Positions 8,658 to 18,288 of a stretch of 64,000 bases of DNA are shown piece by piece. Below the pieces are notes generated by a model. That model was not told the DNA's origin and searched no databases. It saw nothing but the letters and a program-made list of their open reading frames with translations. The translations under genes were made by a program, and so were the position numbers. Within the stretch, counting starts at the first letter, position 1, and the number at the start of each line of letters is the position of its first letter. The DNA comes from Asanoa sp040676615. Lineage in GTDB: Bacteria; Actinomycetota; Actinomycetes; Mycobacteriales; Micromonosporaceae. The DNA lies in assembly GCF_040676615.1 (NCBI RefSeq), contig NZ_JBFAPI010000005.1, positions 372,001 to 436,000 of the forward strand. Direction: 5' to 3'.

Positions 8658-10256
8658 ATGGATGGGCAGCGGCCGACGGTGTGGTGGGTCAACCAGGGCA
8701 CGACGTATGGCAAGGCTCGTCGTGAAGGCGTCATTTGGGCGCCGTTGCTCAACAAGGCGGGGCGCACCGAGCGTCATTGGGAGACCATGGACGAGGTCCG
8801 TCCCGACGACGTCATTCTCCATTACAGCCAGGGAAACCTGCGAGCCATCGGGACGGCCTTAGACCGGGCGTCGCCGGCGAATAACCCATTTGGGAAAGAC
8901 GACTGGAACCAGGCAGGACGCCTCGTTCACGTCCGTTACGAAGACCTGCGCGATCAGGTCCCAGTGGGCTTAATACCGGCGGCTGTGCGGTCGACCGCGG
9001 GAGGCCCGTTCACCAGCGTGGGCTCCGTGCAGCAGGGTTATCTCTTCAAGGTCAACGACGCTATCCTCGACGCTCTGGTCGCGGAGTCACCGGAGATTCG
9101 GGCGGCTTTGCCGTGGTATGTGGCAACTGCGCCTCGGCGGACCGAAGCGATAGTTGATCTTCCTGCTATCCACCAGCAGTTTGTCGATGCCGTCGCCACA
9201 TCCGGCTTGACCTTCGGTCCGGAGAGCACGCTGGTCCGCGCCTTTCTGAGTGGCATCCTAGCGAAGCCATTTGCCGTGCTTACTGGCTTGTCGGGCTCCG
9301 GAAAGACCCAACTTGCCATGCGGCTCGGCGACTGGCTCGGCCTTGACGCTAATGGCCGTCAACGGTATCTGGTCGTGCCCGTCCGTCCAGACTGGACGGG
9401 GCCCGAGGCCCTGCTGGGCTATGAAGATGCGCTTCGCACTGCTGAAGAGAAGACGTCGATGTGGTTTGTCCCGGAGGCGTTGCAACTCGTTCTTCGGGCG
9501 ATCGAGGACCCGACCGTGCCGTATCTGCTGATCCTCGACGAGATGAACTTGGCGCATGTCGAGCGCTATTTCGCGGACTTCCTCTCCGGCACGGAGTCTC
9601 GCCAGTCCATCCTGCCTGAGCTGGTGCGACGAGACGACGGCTCGTCATGGGAGGTGCGCAGCGACTCGGGCGAGCGGGTGCCGTTGCCGCGAAACCTGTT
9701 CGTGGTGGGGACGGTCAACGTGGACGAGACCACCTACATGTTCTCGCCGAAGGTCCTCGATCGCGCCTGGACCTACGAGTTCCGCGTCGACGCCGACGCG
9801 CTGGATCCCGATGGGGGCCGTCCATCCGCAGCGACCTCTGCGCCGGACGCCGTGGTTCAGCAACTGTGCAGTTTGGTCGAAGACGACGACTGGCACCGTC
9901 GGAATCCTTATGAGCAGCGTGACGCCCTGGTCAACCGGCTTCGCGAAATGCACCGCAAGCTGGCTCAGGTCGGATTCGAGTTCGGCCACCGCACGATGTT
10001 TGAGAGCCTGCGCTTCGCCGCGATTTACGCGGGCATGGGCGGCTCGACTCCACCCGGAGTCGATGAGGTCTTTGATCTCATCCTGATGCAGAAGATCTTG
10101 CCCCGCCTGCATGGTTCCCGGCGCCGACTGGAGCCGTTGCTCGTGGACATCAGCAACCAGGTACGGGATGGGGGCCGATGGCCGCTGACCGGAGCCAAGG
10201 TAGAGCGCATGCTGGAGACCCTGCGGGCGAACCAATTTGTAAGCTTCGCTGAGTAG
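8658..10256 (+). CDS. McrB-like AAA+ GTPase with N-terminal EVE/PUA-like domain (restriction module, motor subunit)
   Basis: A 532-residue protein from ATG 8658. Residues 1-135 (PTVWWVNQGTTYGKA, then GVIWAP) resemble EVE/PUA-like modified-base readers used as specificity domains in McrB-type proteins. Residues about 195-470 are the McrB AAA+ core: Walker A GLSGSGKTQ at 210-218, Walker B LILDEMN at 291-297, and GTVNVDETTYMFSPKVLDRA (351-370), which carries the sensor/arginine-finger region characteristic of McrB rather than other AAA proteins. McrB binds modified DNA, hydrolyses GTP and recruits the nuclease subunit. The partner begins 2 bases after the stop. Third codon positions contain many A/T, unlike the flanks, which suggests horizontal acquisition. 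Confidence 0.85.
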   Translation: MDGQRPTVWWVNQGTTYGKARREGVIWAPLLNKAGRTERHWETMDEVRPDDVILHYSQGNLRAIGTALDRASPANNPFGKDDWNQAGRLVHVRYEDLRDQVPVGLIPAAVRSTAGGPFTSVGSVQQGYLFKVNDAILDALVAESPEIRAALPWYVATAPRRTEAIVDLPAIHQQFVDAVATSGLTFGPESTLVRAFLSGILAKPFAVLTGLSGSGKTQLAMRLGDWLGLDANGRQRYLVVPVRPDWTGPEALLGYEDALRTAEEKTSMWFVPEALQLVLRAIEDPTVPYLLILDEMNLAHVERYFADFLSGTESRQSILPELVRRDDGSSWEVRSDSGERVPLPRNLFVVGTVNVDETTYMFSPKVLDRAWTYEFRVDADALDPDGGRPSAATSAPDAVVQQLCSLVEDDDWHRRNPYEQRDALVNRLREMHRKLAQVGFEFGHRTMFESLRFAAIYAGMGGSTPPGVDEVFDLILMQKILPRLHGSRRRLEPLLVDISNQVRDGGRWPLTGAKVERMLETLRANQFVSFAE

Positions 10257-10258
10257 TC

Positions 10259-12478
10259 ATGGCGTCGGTGTCATTGCCGCTTCGCGACGCGACTGGTGAA
10301 GAACGCGGAAGCCTTGTGGTGTGGGAACTTCCGCGCGGCGCACCGCTGGCCGCGGATGGGTCAGCGCTCCTAGAGGCACGGCAGTATCGCTATGAAGTGA
10401 ACGGCGTCGCCGGGGCAGTGCGTATCGAGCCAGCGGAGTTGTTCAACGCCGATGACTCGTCTCGTACTCGTGGCCGCATCACGCCGAAGCAGCACGTGGG
10501 AACACTAGGTGTCGTCGTGGAGTGCGCCGACACCTCGGTGCTGTCGACGACCATCGAGGTCTTGCCCACGAAGCTGGGCCAGGTCGATGAATATCGTCAC
10601 ATGCTCTCCGACATCACCTCCCACGCCGCTGAGGCGGCGTTGCGCGGATTTGCACCTACGACGTTCCGGGGGGCGGCGGCTGCCGGAAGCGCAGAGCTGC
10701 TCTATCAGCGCTTTGCACTTCTCGAGTCGCAGCTGTATTCCGATCGATTCGGCGCCGCTATCGCTCGGATACTGAGCGACCCAGACGTCGAGTGGCGCAC
10801 CACCGCGGAGCGGCAGAGTGCTGGTGGCGCCTACCCCGGAGGCTCGGCATTCGGTCGCGCCTTCGCGGCCCCCGGCCCCAGGCGACCGTGGCTGGCCGGG
10901 CGGGATCATCCGTCGCTGACGACGATGCCTGCTCAGTTGGAGCGGTCGAGGCAGGAAACGACACCCGACACGGGTCCCAACCGATTCGTGAAGTACGCGC
11001 TGGAGACGTGGCGTGCGCTCGCGCAGAGCCTGCGGGACGGTCTTGGGCCGAAGAGTTCGCGGCCCAAGTCAGGGCCTGCGCGCCGCGGGTTGCAGGCGGC
11101 AAACGGCGCGATAGAGATTCTCGACGACATCTTGGGTCACCCGCTCTTTCGCGAAGTCGGCAGCCTCGATCGGTTTCCGTCGAGCAGTCAGGTGCTGCAG
11201 AAGCGCGCCGGCTACCGGCAACTGCTTCGCATGTTCGTCCTCGTCGACGCCGGTCTGGAGTTGCCGTGGACATCCGATGTCGACGACATCTACAGCCCCT
11301 CCCTTCGCAACGTCGCAGACCTCTACGAGATTTGGTGCTACCTGACGCTGCTAGACATCGTCGGCGAGGTGTGTGCGCAGCCCCAAGTCGGTCACCCTTT
11401 CGTCGCTAACTCCGATGGGCTGTCGCTGAAGCTGAGGACTGGTTTGGCCTCCACCATCACGTGGCAGACGAGCGGGCGCGGCCGGCCGCTTGAGGTGCGG
11501 CTGATGTTCAACCGCACGTTCGCCGGCGAGAAGGAGAGCTGGACGCGTTCCATGCGCCCGGACTGCTCTCTTCTCATCCGTCCGTCAGCGGCAACGATGG
11601 GCGATGCGCTCGATGTCTGGGTCCATTTCGACGCCAAATACAAGGTCGACGGCGCCTCGCCGATTGTGCTCGCGCAAGGGGACGACGACGAAACACCCTT
11701 CCGCGGAGAGGCAGATCGCGATGACCTGCTGAAAATGCATGCCTACCGTGACGCCATCCATCGCACTGCCGGTGCCTACATCCTGTATCCGGGCGACGAA
11801 CCCCTCGACAAGCGGCAGTTCACCGAGACGCTGCCGGGCCTCGGTGCCTTTCCGTTACGACCGGGCGCAGACCAGGCGTATGGAGTCGAGGCGATCTCGA
11901 CCTTCCTGGCGTCGGTACTGGATCACGTCGCAGACCAGGCTACGCAGCACGAGCGCGAGCGGTACTGGCGTGCGCACATCTACGGGTCGGCGCCGCAGGT
12001 GCATCCGACCCTGCCCGCGGCGCCGTTCCTCGACCGCCCACCAGCAGACACCGACGTGCTGCTGGGCTATGTGCGGGGCGCAGAACATCGCGGCTGGATC
12101 GAGCAGACGCTCTGCTACAACGTTCGCGCAGACGGCCGGACAGGTTCGTTGCGACTGGGTAGCCGGGAACTTGGCGCCCGGCTCCTGCTGCTCTACGAGC
12201 AGACTGGAACGGAGTTCCGCATCATCAGACTTGCCCGGTCGGGCGATTGGCGCGCCATTGACCGCTCGGAGCTCAGCAGCACGGGCTACCCGAGCCCACG
12301 AGGTCGCCTCTATCTCGTCACGACCCTCGAACCGGTGCCAGAACCGCCGCCTTGGCTCGCTGACATCAGGATCGACGTCGTCAAGCCCGACGGCCTCATT
12401 CGCGGAGCCCCATTCGCGGTGACCTGGCTCGACTTGATGTCGAGCGTGCCGCCGACCGCAACAAGCGGCGCCGGATGA
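10259..12478 (+). CDS. DUF2357/McrC-like nuclease subunit (PD-(D/E)XK)
   Basis: A 739-residue protein, the obligate-looking partner of the upstream McrB-like ATPase. The N-terminal half (about 20-260) has the DUF2357 pattern, including LPTKLGQVDEYRHMLSDI. The middle is helical. The C-terminal half holds a PD-(D/E)XK nuclease site: RPDCSLLI at about 432 followed by VHFDAKYKVDG at about 454-464, the D...DxK arrangement of the DUF524/McrC nuclease. A C-terminal extension of about 180 residues follows, with TDVLLGYVRG and repeated aromatic residues, and has no assignment. It probably cuts DNA that the McrB subunit recognises. The unit shares the atypical base composition of its partner. Confidence 0.82.
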   Translation: MASVSLPLRDATGEERGSLVVWELPRGAPLAADGSALLEARQYRYEVNGVAGAVRIEPAELFNADDSSRTRGRITPKQHVGTLGVVVECADTSVLSTTIEVLPTKLGQVDEYRHMLSDITSHAAEAALRGFAPTTFRGAAAAGSAELLYQRFALLESQLYSDRFGAAIARILSDPDVEWRTTAERQSAGGAYPGGSAFGRAFAAPGPRRPWLAGRDHPSLTTMPAQLERSRQETTPDTGPNRFVKYALETWRALAQSLRDGLGPKSSRPKSGPARRGLQAANGAIEILDDILGHPLFREVGSLDRFPSSSQVLQKRAGYRQLLRMFVLVDAGLELPWTSDVDDIYSPSLRNVADLYEIWCYLTLLDIVGEVCAQPQVGHPFVANSDGLSLKLRTGLASTITWQTSGRGRPLEVRLMFNRTFAGEKESWTRSMRPDCSLLIRPSAATMGDALDVWVHFDAKYKVDGASPIVLAQGDDDETPFRGEADRDDLLKMHAYRDAIHRTAGAYILYPGDEPLDKRQFTETLPGLGAFPLRPGADQAYGVEAISTFLASVLDHVADQATQHERERYWRAHIYGSAPQVHPTLPAAPFLDRPPADTDVLLGYVRGAEHRGWIEQTLCYNVRADGRTGSLRLGSRELGARLLLLYEQTGTEFRIIRLARSGDWRAIDRSELSSTGYPSPRGRLYLVTTLEPVPEPPPWLADIRIDVVKPDGLIRGAPFAVTWLDLMSSVPPTATSGAG

Positions 12479-12665
12479 CTGAACGCCGGTCGCCCAGCTC
12501 CATGGCCGCGGGCGTCACACTGAGGGGCGCACTTTTCGGCCGGCGCCGGTGCCGAGCCTCGACAGCTCGTCGCGGGGCCAGGTGTTTCGTTCCGGGCCGA
12601 GGCCGCCGGCAGCCTCCTACGCGTACCGCAGCGTCCTGCACTTGAGCTTCGACGAGCCCGCCCGA

Positions 12666-13427
12666 TCAGGGCGCCGTGGCCGTCGCGAAGACGCGGCGGA
12701 GGGCGTCGAAGCTTTCCAGGGTGCGGCGGCCCTCGGTCTGGAGCGACCGCACCGCCGGGTCCGTCTCCGGCGCCGCCAGGGCCGCCTCCCACAGCGACCG
12801 TTCCGCCGCCCGCCACAGCGGCATCTCGTGCACCTCCACGTCGACGAAGCCGGCCGCCGGCAGGTCGCGGCGCAGGTTCATCGCGTGGATGCGGGCCGAC
12901 ACCCGGGGATCCGCCGCCGAGGCCGCCTCCCAACTGGTCAGGGCGACCCGCCCGCCCGGCCGGAGCAGCCGGTGGAACTCGCGCAGCCCGGCCAGCGGCG
13001 GCTCGGCGAACTGCACCGCGTCGACGCACATCAGCCCGTCGACCGCGCCGTCGGGGAGGGCGGTCGCGGTCAGGGTGCCGAGGCGGAACTCGGCGCGGTC
13101 GGGCGGCAGGCGGCGGGCGCTGATCGAGCTGGCGTGGTCCAGCGCCACGGCCGAGAAGTCCATGCCGATCAGGCGTGCGCCGGTGCGGAGCGCGACCTCG
13201 ATGCCGTACCCGCCGCGGCCGCAGCCGATGTCGAGGAGCAGGCCGCCGGACGGCAGGCGCAGCGCGGCGGTGATGTCGGCGACACCCTCCCAGGGGAGGG
13301 CGCTGGCGAAACCGAGTTCCGGCGGCAGGCCGAGCGTGCGGGCCACGATGGCGTCGCGCGCGGGGGAGGCGGCCATGTCGGCGTACCACTGGTCGAAATA
13401 GGCGGCATCGCGAGCGGCGGCGGTCAT
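12666..13427 (-). CDS. SAM-dependent methyltransferase (class I)
   Basis: A 253-residue protein from ATG 13427. The SAM-binding motif I LLLDIGCGRGGYGIEVA is at about 71-87, the acidic motif II end RLIGMDFS follows, and LRPGGRVALTSWE is the post-motif III strand. This is the Methyltransf_11/25 type acting on small molecules. The C-terminal part (LPAAGFVDVEVHEMPLW) fits the same group. A much longer antisense-looking frame runs upstream but belongs to the strand opposite the large regulator, so I start at 13427. The gene is divergent from that regulator across 39 bases. Confidence 0.85.
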   Translation of the reverse strand: MTAAARDAAYFDQWYADMAASPARDAIVARTLGLPPELGFASALPWEGVADITAALRLPSGGLLLDIGCGRGGYGIEVALRTGARLIGMDFSAVALDHASSISARRLPPDRAEFRLGTLTATALPDGAVDGLMCVDAVQFAEPPLAGLREFHRLLRPGGRVALTSWEAASAADPRVSARIHAMNLRRDLPAAGFVDVEVHEMPLWRAAERSLWEAALAAPETDPAVRSLQTEGRRTLESFDALRRVFATATAP

Positions 13428-13466
13428 CCCCGCATTGTGCCGGCCGGCCGGACTAGCCTGGCGGCA

Positions 13467-16400
13467 GTGTCCATCGAGCTGACCCTGCTCTCGCGGGTGG
13501 CCTACCGCAACCAGGAGGTCACCGGCGCGGGGCTGCGCGGGCTGCTGGCCACGCTGGCCGGTGACCTGCGCACCGGTTGCGGCAACGCCCGGCTGGTCGA
13601 GGCGCTCTGGCCCGACGAGCGGCCCGCGCACCCCACCAAGGCCCTCCAGATCCTCGTATCCAGGGCCCGCGCCCGGCTGGGCCAGGACCTGATCGTCAGC
13701 ACGCCCACCGGATACCGTCTCGCGCTCAGGCCGGACCAGGTCGACGCGGAAGCCCTGAAGATCCACGCTGCGGCCAGTGAAAAAGCCGCGGCGGCGGGCG
13801 ATCATGCCGCCGCCCGCCGGCACGCCGAGGCCGGCCTCGCCCTGTGCGACGGCGCCGACAGCTGGGACACCCCGCCGCACGACCCGTTGACAGCGTTGCG
13901 CAACGCGCGGGCAACGACCTACCGGTCCCTCGAACGGGCCCGCGCGCTGGCGCTGGGCCGGCTGGGCCACGCGACCGAGGCGATCGCGCCGCTGCGCGCA
14001 CTCAGCCAAAACCGGCCCCGCGACGAGGAGATACTGGCCGAACTGCTCCGCTGCGAAGCCAGGACCGAAGGGCCGGCCGCGGCCCTGATCCGGTACGACG
14101 CCTACCGCCGGGGCCTGCGCGAGGAACTGGGCAGCGAACCCGGTCCGGCGCTGCGGGCGGCATACCAGGAGCTGCTCTTGATCGATGCCCCGTTGGTCCG
14201 CCAGGGGGTGCGGCAGGAGCCCAACCCGATGCTCGGCCGCGACAAGGACGCCGCCGCGGTCGCGGATCTGGTCCGGTCGTCGCGGGTCACCTCGATCGTC
14301 GGGCCCGGCGGCCTCGGCAAGACCCGGCTCGCGCACGCCGTCGCCCGGGCGGCCGAGCAGCGCGTGGTGCACTTCGTCGCGCTGGCCGGGGCCACCACCG
14401 ACAGCGACGTCGTCGGCGAGGTCGCCTCCGCGCTCGGCGTGCGGGAAAGCGGCATGCGTTCCGGCCCCCTCGCGGCCATCGTCGACGCGCTCGGCCCGGC
14501 GTTGCTGGTGCTCGACAACTGCGAACACGTCGTACGCGGCGCCGCCGCCCTCGTCCAGGCGCTGGTGTCACTGAGCGAAGAACTGCGGGTGCTCACCACC
14601 AGCCGGGCACCGCTCGGGCTCTCCTCAGAGTCGATCTACCCGTTGCCCGAGCTCGACCTGCCGGCCATGGTCGAGCTGTTCGGCCAGCGCGCCCGGGCGG
14701 TCCGGCCCGACGTCGAGTTGCCGCCGACTGTCGTACGCCAGCTCTGTTCCCGTCTCGACGGCCTGCCGCTGGCCGCGGAGCTGGCTGCCGCGCGGGTCCG
14801 GGTGATGTCGGTCGCCGAGATCGCCGGCCGGCTCGACGACCGGTTCGGCGTGCTCCGCGGCGGCAACCGGGACGCGCCCGGGCGGCACCACACCCTCCAC
14901 GCCGTCATCGACTGGAGTTGGCACCTGCTGGAACCGGCCGGTCAACACGCGATGCGCGCCCTCTCGGTGTTCCCGGGCGGGTTCACCGCGGAAGCCGCCC
15001 GCCACCTGCTCGGCTCCGACGCCGTCCTGGAGCGGCTCGTCGACCAGTCGCTGCTGCGGGTGGGCGACAGCGGCTCGGGCACGCGCTTCCGGATGCTGGA
15101 GACGGTGCGCGAGTTCGGCGCCGCCCGCCGCGCCGACGCCGGTGAGACCGACCGGGTCGTCGACGGGTTCCTGCGCTGGGCACGCGCGTTCGGCGAACGG
15201 TGGCAGGAGGACGACATCACCTCCGGGTCGCTGGCCGTCGACACGATCCGGGCCGAGCAGGACAACCTCGTGCAGGCGCTGCGCTACGGCCTCGACCGGG
15301 CCGACGGAGCGACCGTCGCGGCGACGGCGGCCATGCTGGGCAGCCTCTGGATCACCGAGTCCAGCTTCACCCGGCTGGCCGGGCTGGCCGAGGACACCGC
15401 CTGGGTGCTGTCCCATTTCCGGCCCGGGCCAGACCTGGTCGAGGCGACCCGGACGGCCGCCGTGCTGGGCGCGATGGTCGGCTTCGTCGTGCCGGAGCTG
15501 AGCCCGGGACGCGCGCTGGTCACCCTGCGCCGGCTGCCGCCGGCCACGCCCGACACGCTCGTCCGGGCGGCACACATCGCCCTGTGCGCACCGGATGTCG
15601 CCGCGCTCGAGGAGCTGGCGACCCGCGACCAGCCGCTGCTGGCCGGCATCGCCAACTACGTGCTCAGCTACCTGTGGGAGAACACCGCCAACGACCTCGA
15701 CCGGGCCCTGCTGGCCGCCCGCCGGATGCTCGATTGCTTCGGCGACGACGGGCCGCCGGTGCTGCGCGCGGTCGCGCACGGCCGCGTCGGCGAGCTGGCC
15801 CTGCAGGTCGACCCCGGAGACGTCGCGCTGCGGCACCTCGACGCGGCGTTGGCGATCACGACGGAGCTCGGCTGGTCGACCGCTGCCCGCGGGCGGTGGG
15901 CGTTGGTGCTGGCCAACCTCCAGCGCGGCGCGTACGACGAGGCGGAACGCACGCTCGACGAGGACACCCCGGTCGGCGCGGAGGAACTGGCCGGGTTCGA
16001 GCTGTGCGCCCGCGCCGAGATCCGGCTGGGCCGTGGCGACGTCGACGGCGGCCTGCGGCTGTGGCGGGAGGCCGCCGACCGGGTCCGCACCACCACGGGC
16101 GCGGGCCTGTGGCCGTTCGAGGTCGAGGCCGTCGCCGTCGTCACCCACGCCCGCTTCGGCCGGCTCGACCTGGTCGGCGACCTGGTCCGGACACTGCCCG
16201 GCATCCTGGCGCGCACGCTGCCGACGGCCCGGCCGGCCGAGTTCCCGATCTGCGGCTCGCTCCTGCTCGCGCTGGCGGTGACCCGCGGCGACGTGCGGAT
16301 GATCGCCCTCGCCGAGCGGTTCGGCCTGCTGCGGGGATTCCAGCCGACCATGTCGCCCGAGCGGATCAAGGGCATCGCCCGGAGCATCGACGGACCGGCG

Positions 16401-16565
16401 TACGCCGACGCGGTCTCGGCGTACGCCGGTCTCGACCATGCGGGTCTGCGGGCCGCGGCCCTGGGCCTAACGGCGCCGGTACAGCGCCCGCGCCCAGGCG
16501 TAGCCGGCCAGCGCCAGCCCGACGCACCAGCCGACGGCGACCGCGCCGCCGTGCTCGGTCGGTAG
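13467..16565 (+). CDS. Large AfsR/SARP-like transcriptional regulator (wHTH, BTAD, NB-ARC, TPR-like)
   Basis: A 1032-residue protein from GTG 13467. Residues about 1-90 are an OmpR-type winged helix (LVEALWPDERPAHPTKALQ). About 95-240 is the bacterial transcriptional activation domain, including LREELGSEPGPALRAAYQEL. About 270-560 is an NB-ARC/STAND ATPase with Walker A GPGGLGKTRLA, Walker B ALLVLDNCEHVV and the TSRAPLGL sensor. The rest is helical and TPR-like. Such proteins activate secondary-metabolite or stress genes in response to ATP and an unknown signal. The last about 33 codons overlap the 3' end of the convergent ABC permease gene. The adjacent DrrAB-like exporter is a plausible target. 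Confidence 0.87.
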   Translation: MSIELTLLSRVAYRNQEVTGAGLRGLLATLAGDLRTGCGNARLVEALWPDERPAHPTKALQILVSRARARLGQDLIVSTPTGYRLALRPDQVDAEALKIHAAASEKAAAAGDHAAARRHAEAGLALCDGADSWDTPPHDPLTALRNARATTYRSLERARALALGRLGHATEAIAPLRALSQNRPRDEEILAELLRCEARTEGPAAALIRYDAYRRGLREELGSEPGPALRAAYQELLLIDAPLVRQGVRQEPNPMLGRDKDAAAVADLVRSSRVTSIVGPGGLGKTRLAHAVARAAEQRVVHFVALAGATTDSDVVGEVASALGVRESGMRSGPLAAIVDALGPALLVLDNCEHVVRGAAALVQALVSLSEELRVLTTSRAPLGLSSESIYPLPELDLPAMVELFGQRARAVRPDVELPPTVVRQLCSRLDGLPLAAELAAARVRVMSVAEIAGRLDDRFGVLRGGNRDAPGRHHTLHAVIDWSWHLLEPAGQHAMRALSVFPGGFTAEAARHLLGSDAVLERLVDQSLLRVGDSGSGTRFRMLETVREFGAARRADAGETDRVVDGFLRWARAFGERWQEDDITSGSLAVDTIRAEQDNLVQALRYGLDRADGATVAATAAMLGSLWITESSFTRLAGLAEDTAWVLSHFRPGPDLVEATRTAAVLGAMVGFVVPELSPGRALVTLRRLPPATPDTLVRAAHIALCAPDVAALEELATRDQPLLAGIANYVLSYLWENTANDLDRALLAARRMLDCFGDDGPPVLRAVAHGRVGELALQVDPGDVALRHLDAALAITTELGWSTAARGRWALVLANLQRGAYDEAERTLDEDTPVGAEELAGFELCARAEIRLGRGDVDGGLRLWREAADRVRTTTGAGLWPFEVEAVAVVTHARFGRLDLVGDLVRTLPGILARTLPTARPAEFPICGSLLLALAVTRGDVRMIALAERFGLLRGFQPTMSPERIKGIARSIDGPAYADAVSAYAGLDHAGLRAAALGLTAPVQRPRPGVAGQRQPDAPADGDRAAVLGR

Positions 16566-17222
16566 GCCCAGCAGCAGCGCCCGCAACGTGTCGATGATCG
16601 GCGTGAACGGCTCGTTCTCGGCGAACCAGCGCACCGGCCCCGACATCGCCGCCGGCGACACGAACGCGCTGCTGAGAAACGGCAGCAGTTGCACGACCAG
16701 GGTGAACGGCGCGGTGCCCTCGGCGGTTCCGGCAGCCAGGCCGACCGCGACGGCCAGCCAGGTCAGCGCGAGCGCGAGCAGCGCGACCAGACCGATCGCG
16801 GCGAGCAGCCGCAGCGGGTCGCCGCCGGGCCGGAACCCCAGCAGCACGGCCACGAGCAACACCAGGACCGAGCTGACGAGGGTACGGGCGACCGAGCCGA
16901 CCACGTGCCCGGTCAACACCGACGCGCGCGAGATCGCCATCGTGCGGAAGCGGGCGATGATGCCGCCGGTCAGGTCGCGGTTGACCGCCAGCGCCGTCGT
17001 GCTGGCCCCGTAGCCGACCGTCATCAGCAGGATCCCGGGCACCACGTAGTCGATGTAATCGCCGTGGCTCGTGGCACCCATGCCGGCGAGCAGCGCGTCA
17101 CCGAAGACGCCGACGAACACCAGCAGCAGCACGACCGGCAGCCCGATCGTCATGATCAGCGCGCCCGGGTTGCGCACCGTGTGCCGCACGTTGCGCCGCA
17201 CCATCGTCGCCGCGTCGCTCAT
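16467..17222 (-). CDS. ABC-2 type multidrug/lipid transporter permease (DrrB-like)
   Basis: A 251-residue membrane protein with six predicted helices and the ABC-2 signature. MTIGLPVVLLLVFVGVFG is the first helix, VPGILLMTVGYGASTTAL the second, and NEPFTPIIDTLRALLLGLP lies near the end. It resembles DrrB-like permeases for antibiotic or lipid export. Its start overlaps the stop of the ATPase gene (ATGA, 17219-17222), so the two are translationally coupled. Its 3' end overlaps the convergent regulator gene by 99 bases. Confidence 0.88.
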   Translation of the reverse strand: MSDAATMVRRNVRHTVRNPGALIMTIGLPVVLLLVFVGVFGDALLAGMGATSHGDYIDYVVPGILLMTVGYGASTTALAVNRDLTGGIIARFRTMAISRASVLTGHVVGSVARTLVSSVLVLLVAVLLGFRPGGDPLRLLAAIGLVALLALALTWLAVAVGLAAGTAEGTAPFTLVVQLLPFLSSAFVSPAAMSGPVRWFAENEPFTPIIDTLRALLLGLPTEHGGAVAVGWCVGLALAGYAWARALYRRR

Positions 17223-18163
17223 CGGACGGCCTCCTTGGCGGTGAGGGCGAAGAACACGTCGTCCAGGTCCGGCGTGTGCACCGAGAGTTCGTCGACCTCG
17301 ATCGCGGCCTGGTCCAGCCGGTCGAGCAGGGCCCGCAACGCGGGGACACCACCGTCACTGGGCACCTGCAGGGTGAGCGCCTCGTCATCGCGGGACATCC
17401 CACCCAGTACGCGCGCTGCGGCGTCGAGACCGGCGGCGTCGCCGAACCGCAGGCGCACGTGGCCGCCGGGCAGGGCGCGCTTGAGCTCCTCGGGGCTGCC
17501 CTCGGCGACCAACCGGCCCCGGTCGAGCACCGCGATCCGGTCGGCGAGGTGGTCGGCCTCCTCCAGGTACTGCGTGGTCAGGAAGATCGTGACGCCGCCC
17601 GCCACCAGATCGCGGATGGTCTGCCACGTCATCCGGCGGCTGCGCGGGTCGAGCCCTGTGGTCGGCTCGTCCAGGAAGATCACCCGCGGCTCGCCGACCA
17701 GGGTCATGGCCAGGTCGAGGCGGCGTCGCATGCCACCGGAGTATGTCGACGCCAGCTTCCGGGCCGCCTCGGTGAGGTCGAACCGGTCGAGCAGGTCGGC
17801 GACCCGCCGCCGGCCCGCGGCTCGGCCGAGGTGGTGCAGGTCGGCCATCAGGACGAGGTTCTCCTCGCCGGTCAGCAGGTCGTCGACCGCCGAGAACTGG
17901 CCGGTGACCCCGATCGCGGCGCGCACCGCGTCGGCTTCCCGGACCAGGTCGTGCCCGGCGATCCGGACCTGGCCCCCGTCCGCGCCGATCAGCGTCGACA
18001 GGATCCGCACCGTGGTCGTCTTTCCGGACCCGTTCGGGCCGAGCAGGGCGAACGTGGTGCCCTCCCGGACGTCGAGGTCGATGCCGTCGAGCACCACCTT
18101 GTCGCCGAACGACTTGCGCAGCCCGGTCACCGCGATCGCCGCGGTCGTTGGAGCGCTTGCCAT
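17219..18163 (-). CDS. ABC transporter ATP-binding protein (DrrA-like)
   Basis: A 314-residue protein. The ATG at 18163 is preceded by GGGAGGA on the minus strand, which decides it over longer frames. Walker A is GPNGSGKTTT, the signature is YSGGMRRRLDLA, and Walker B is VIFLDEPTTGLD, followed by the switch region FLTTQYLEEADHLADRI. The C-terminal 80 residues match the DrrA-type regulatory extension. It pairs with the permease downstream as an exporter. The substrate is unknown, but the neighbouring AfsR-like regulator suggests control by a metabolite signal. Confidence 0.9.
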   Translation of the reverse strand: MASAPTTAAIAVTGLRKSFGDKVVLDGIDLDVREGTTFALLGPNGSGKTTTVRILSTLIGADGGQVRIAGHDLVREADAVRAAIGVTGQFSAVDDLLTGEENLVLMADLHHLGRAAGRRRVADLLDRFDLTEAARKLASTYSGGMRRRLDLAMTLVGEPRVIFLDEPTTGLDPRSRRMTWQTIRDLVAGGVTIFLTTQYLEEADHLADRIAVLDRGRLVAEGSPEELKRALPGGHVRLRFGDAAGLDAAARVLGGMSRDDEALTLQVPSDGGVPALRALLDRLDQAAIEVDELSVHTPDLDDVFFALTAKEAVR

Positions 18164-18288
18164 GCTTGTTCCTCCCGCTACCGCGGCCCGCTTGGCCGCG
18201 CCTGACGGAAGGTTCCCCGCCCCCGGTTTCACGGCGGCTTCATCGCGGTGTCTTCCAAACCGTACGTACGTCTTGTTATCTTGCGACC

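Noticed and set aside
8658..12478. DNA repair or transposition module
   Set aside because: The McrB-specific AAA motifs and DUF2357/PD-(D/E)XK partner match restriction-type modules. No transposase or inverted repeats were seen at the edges.
12549..13466. N-terminal extension of the AfsR-like regulator
   Set aside because: The extension overlaps the methyltransferase gene on the other strand and has no domain; the winged-helix domain starts at GTG 13467.
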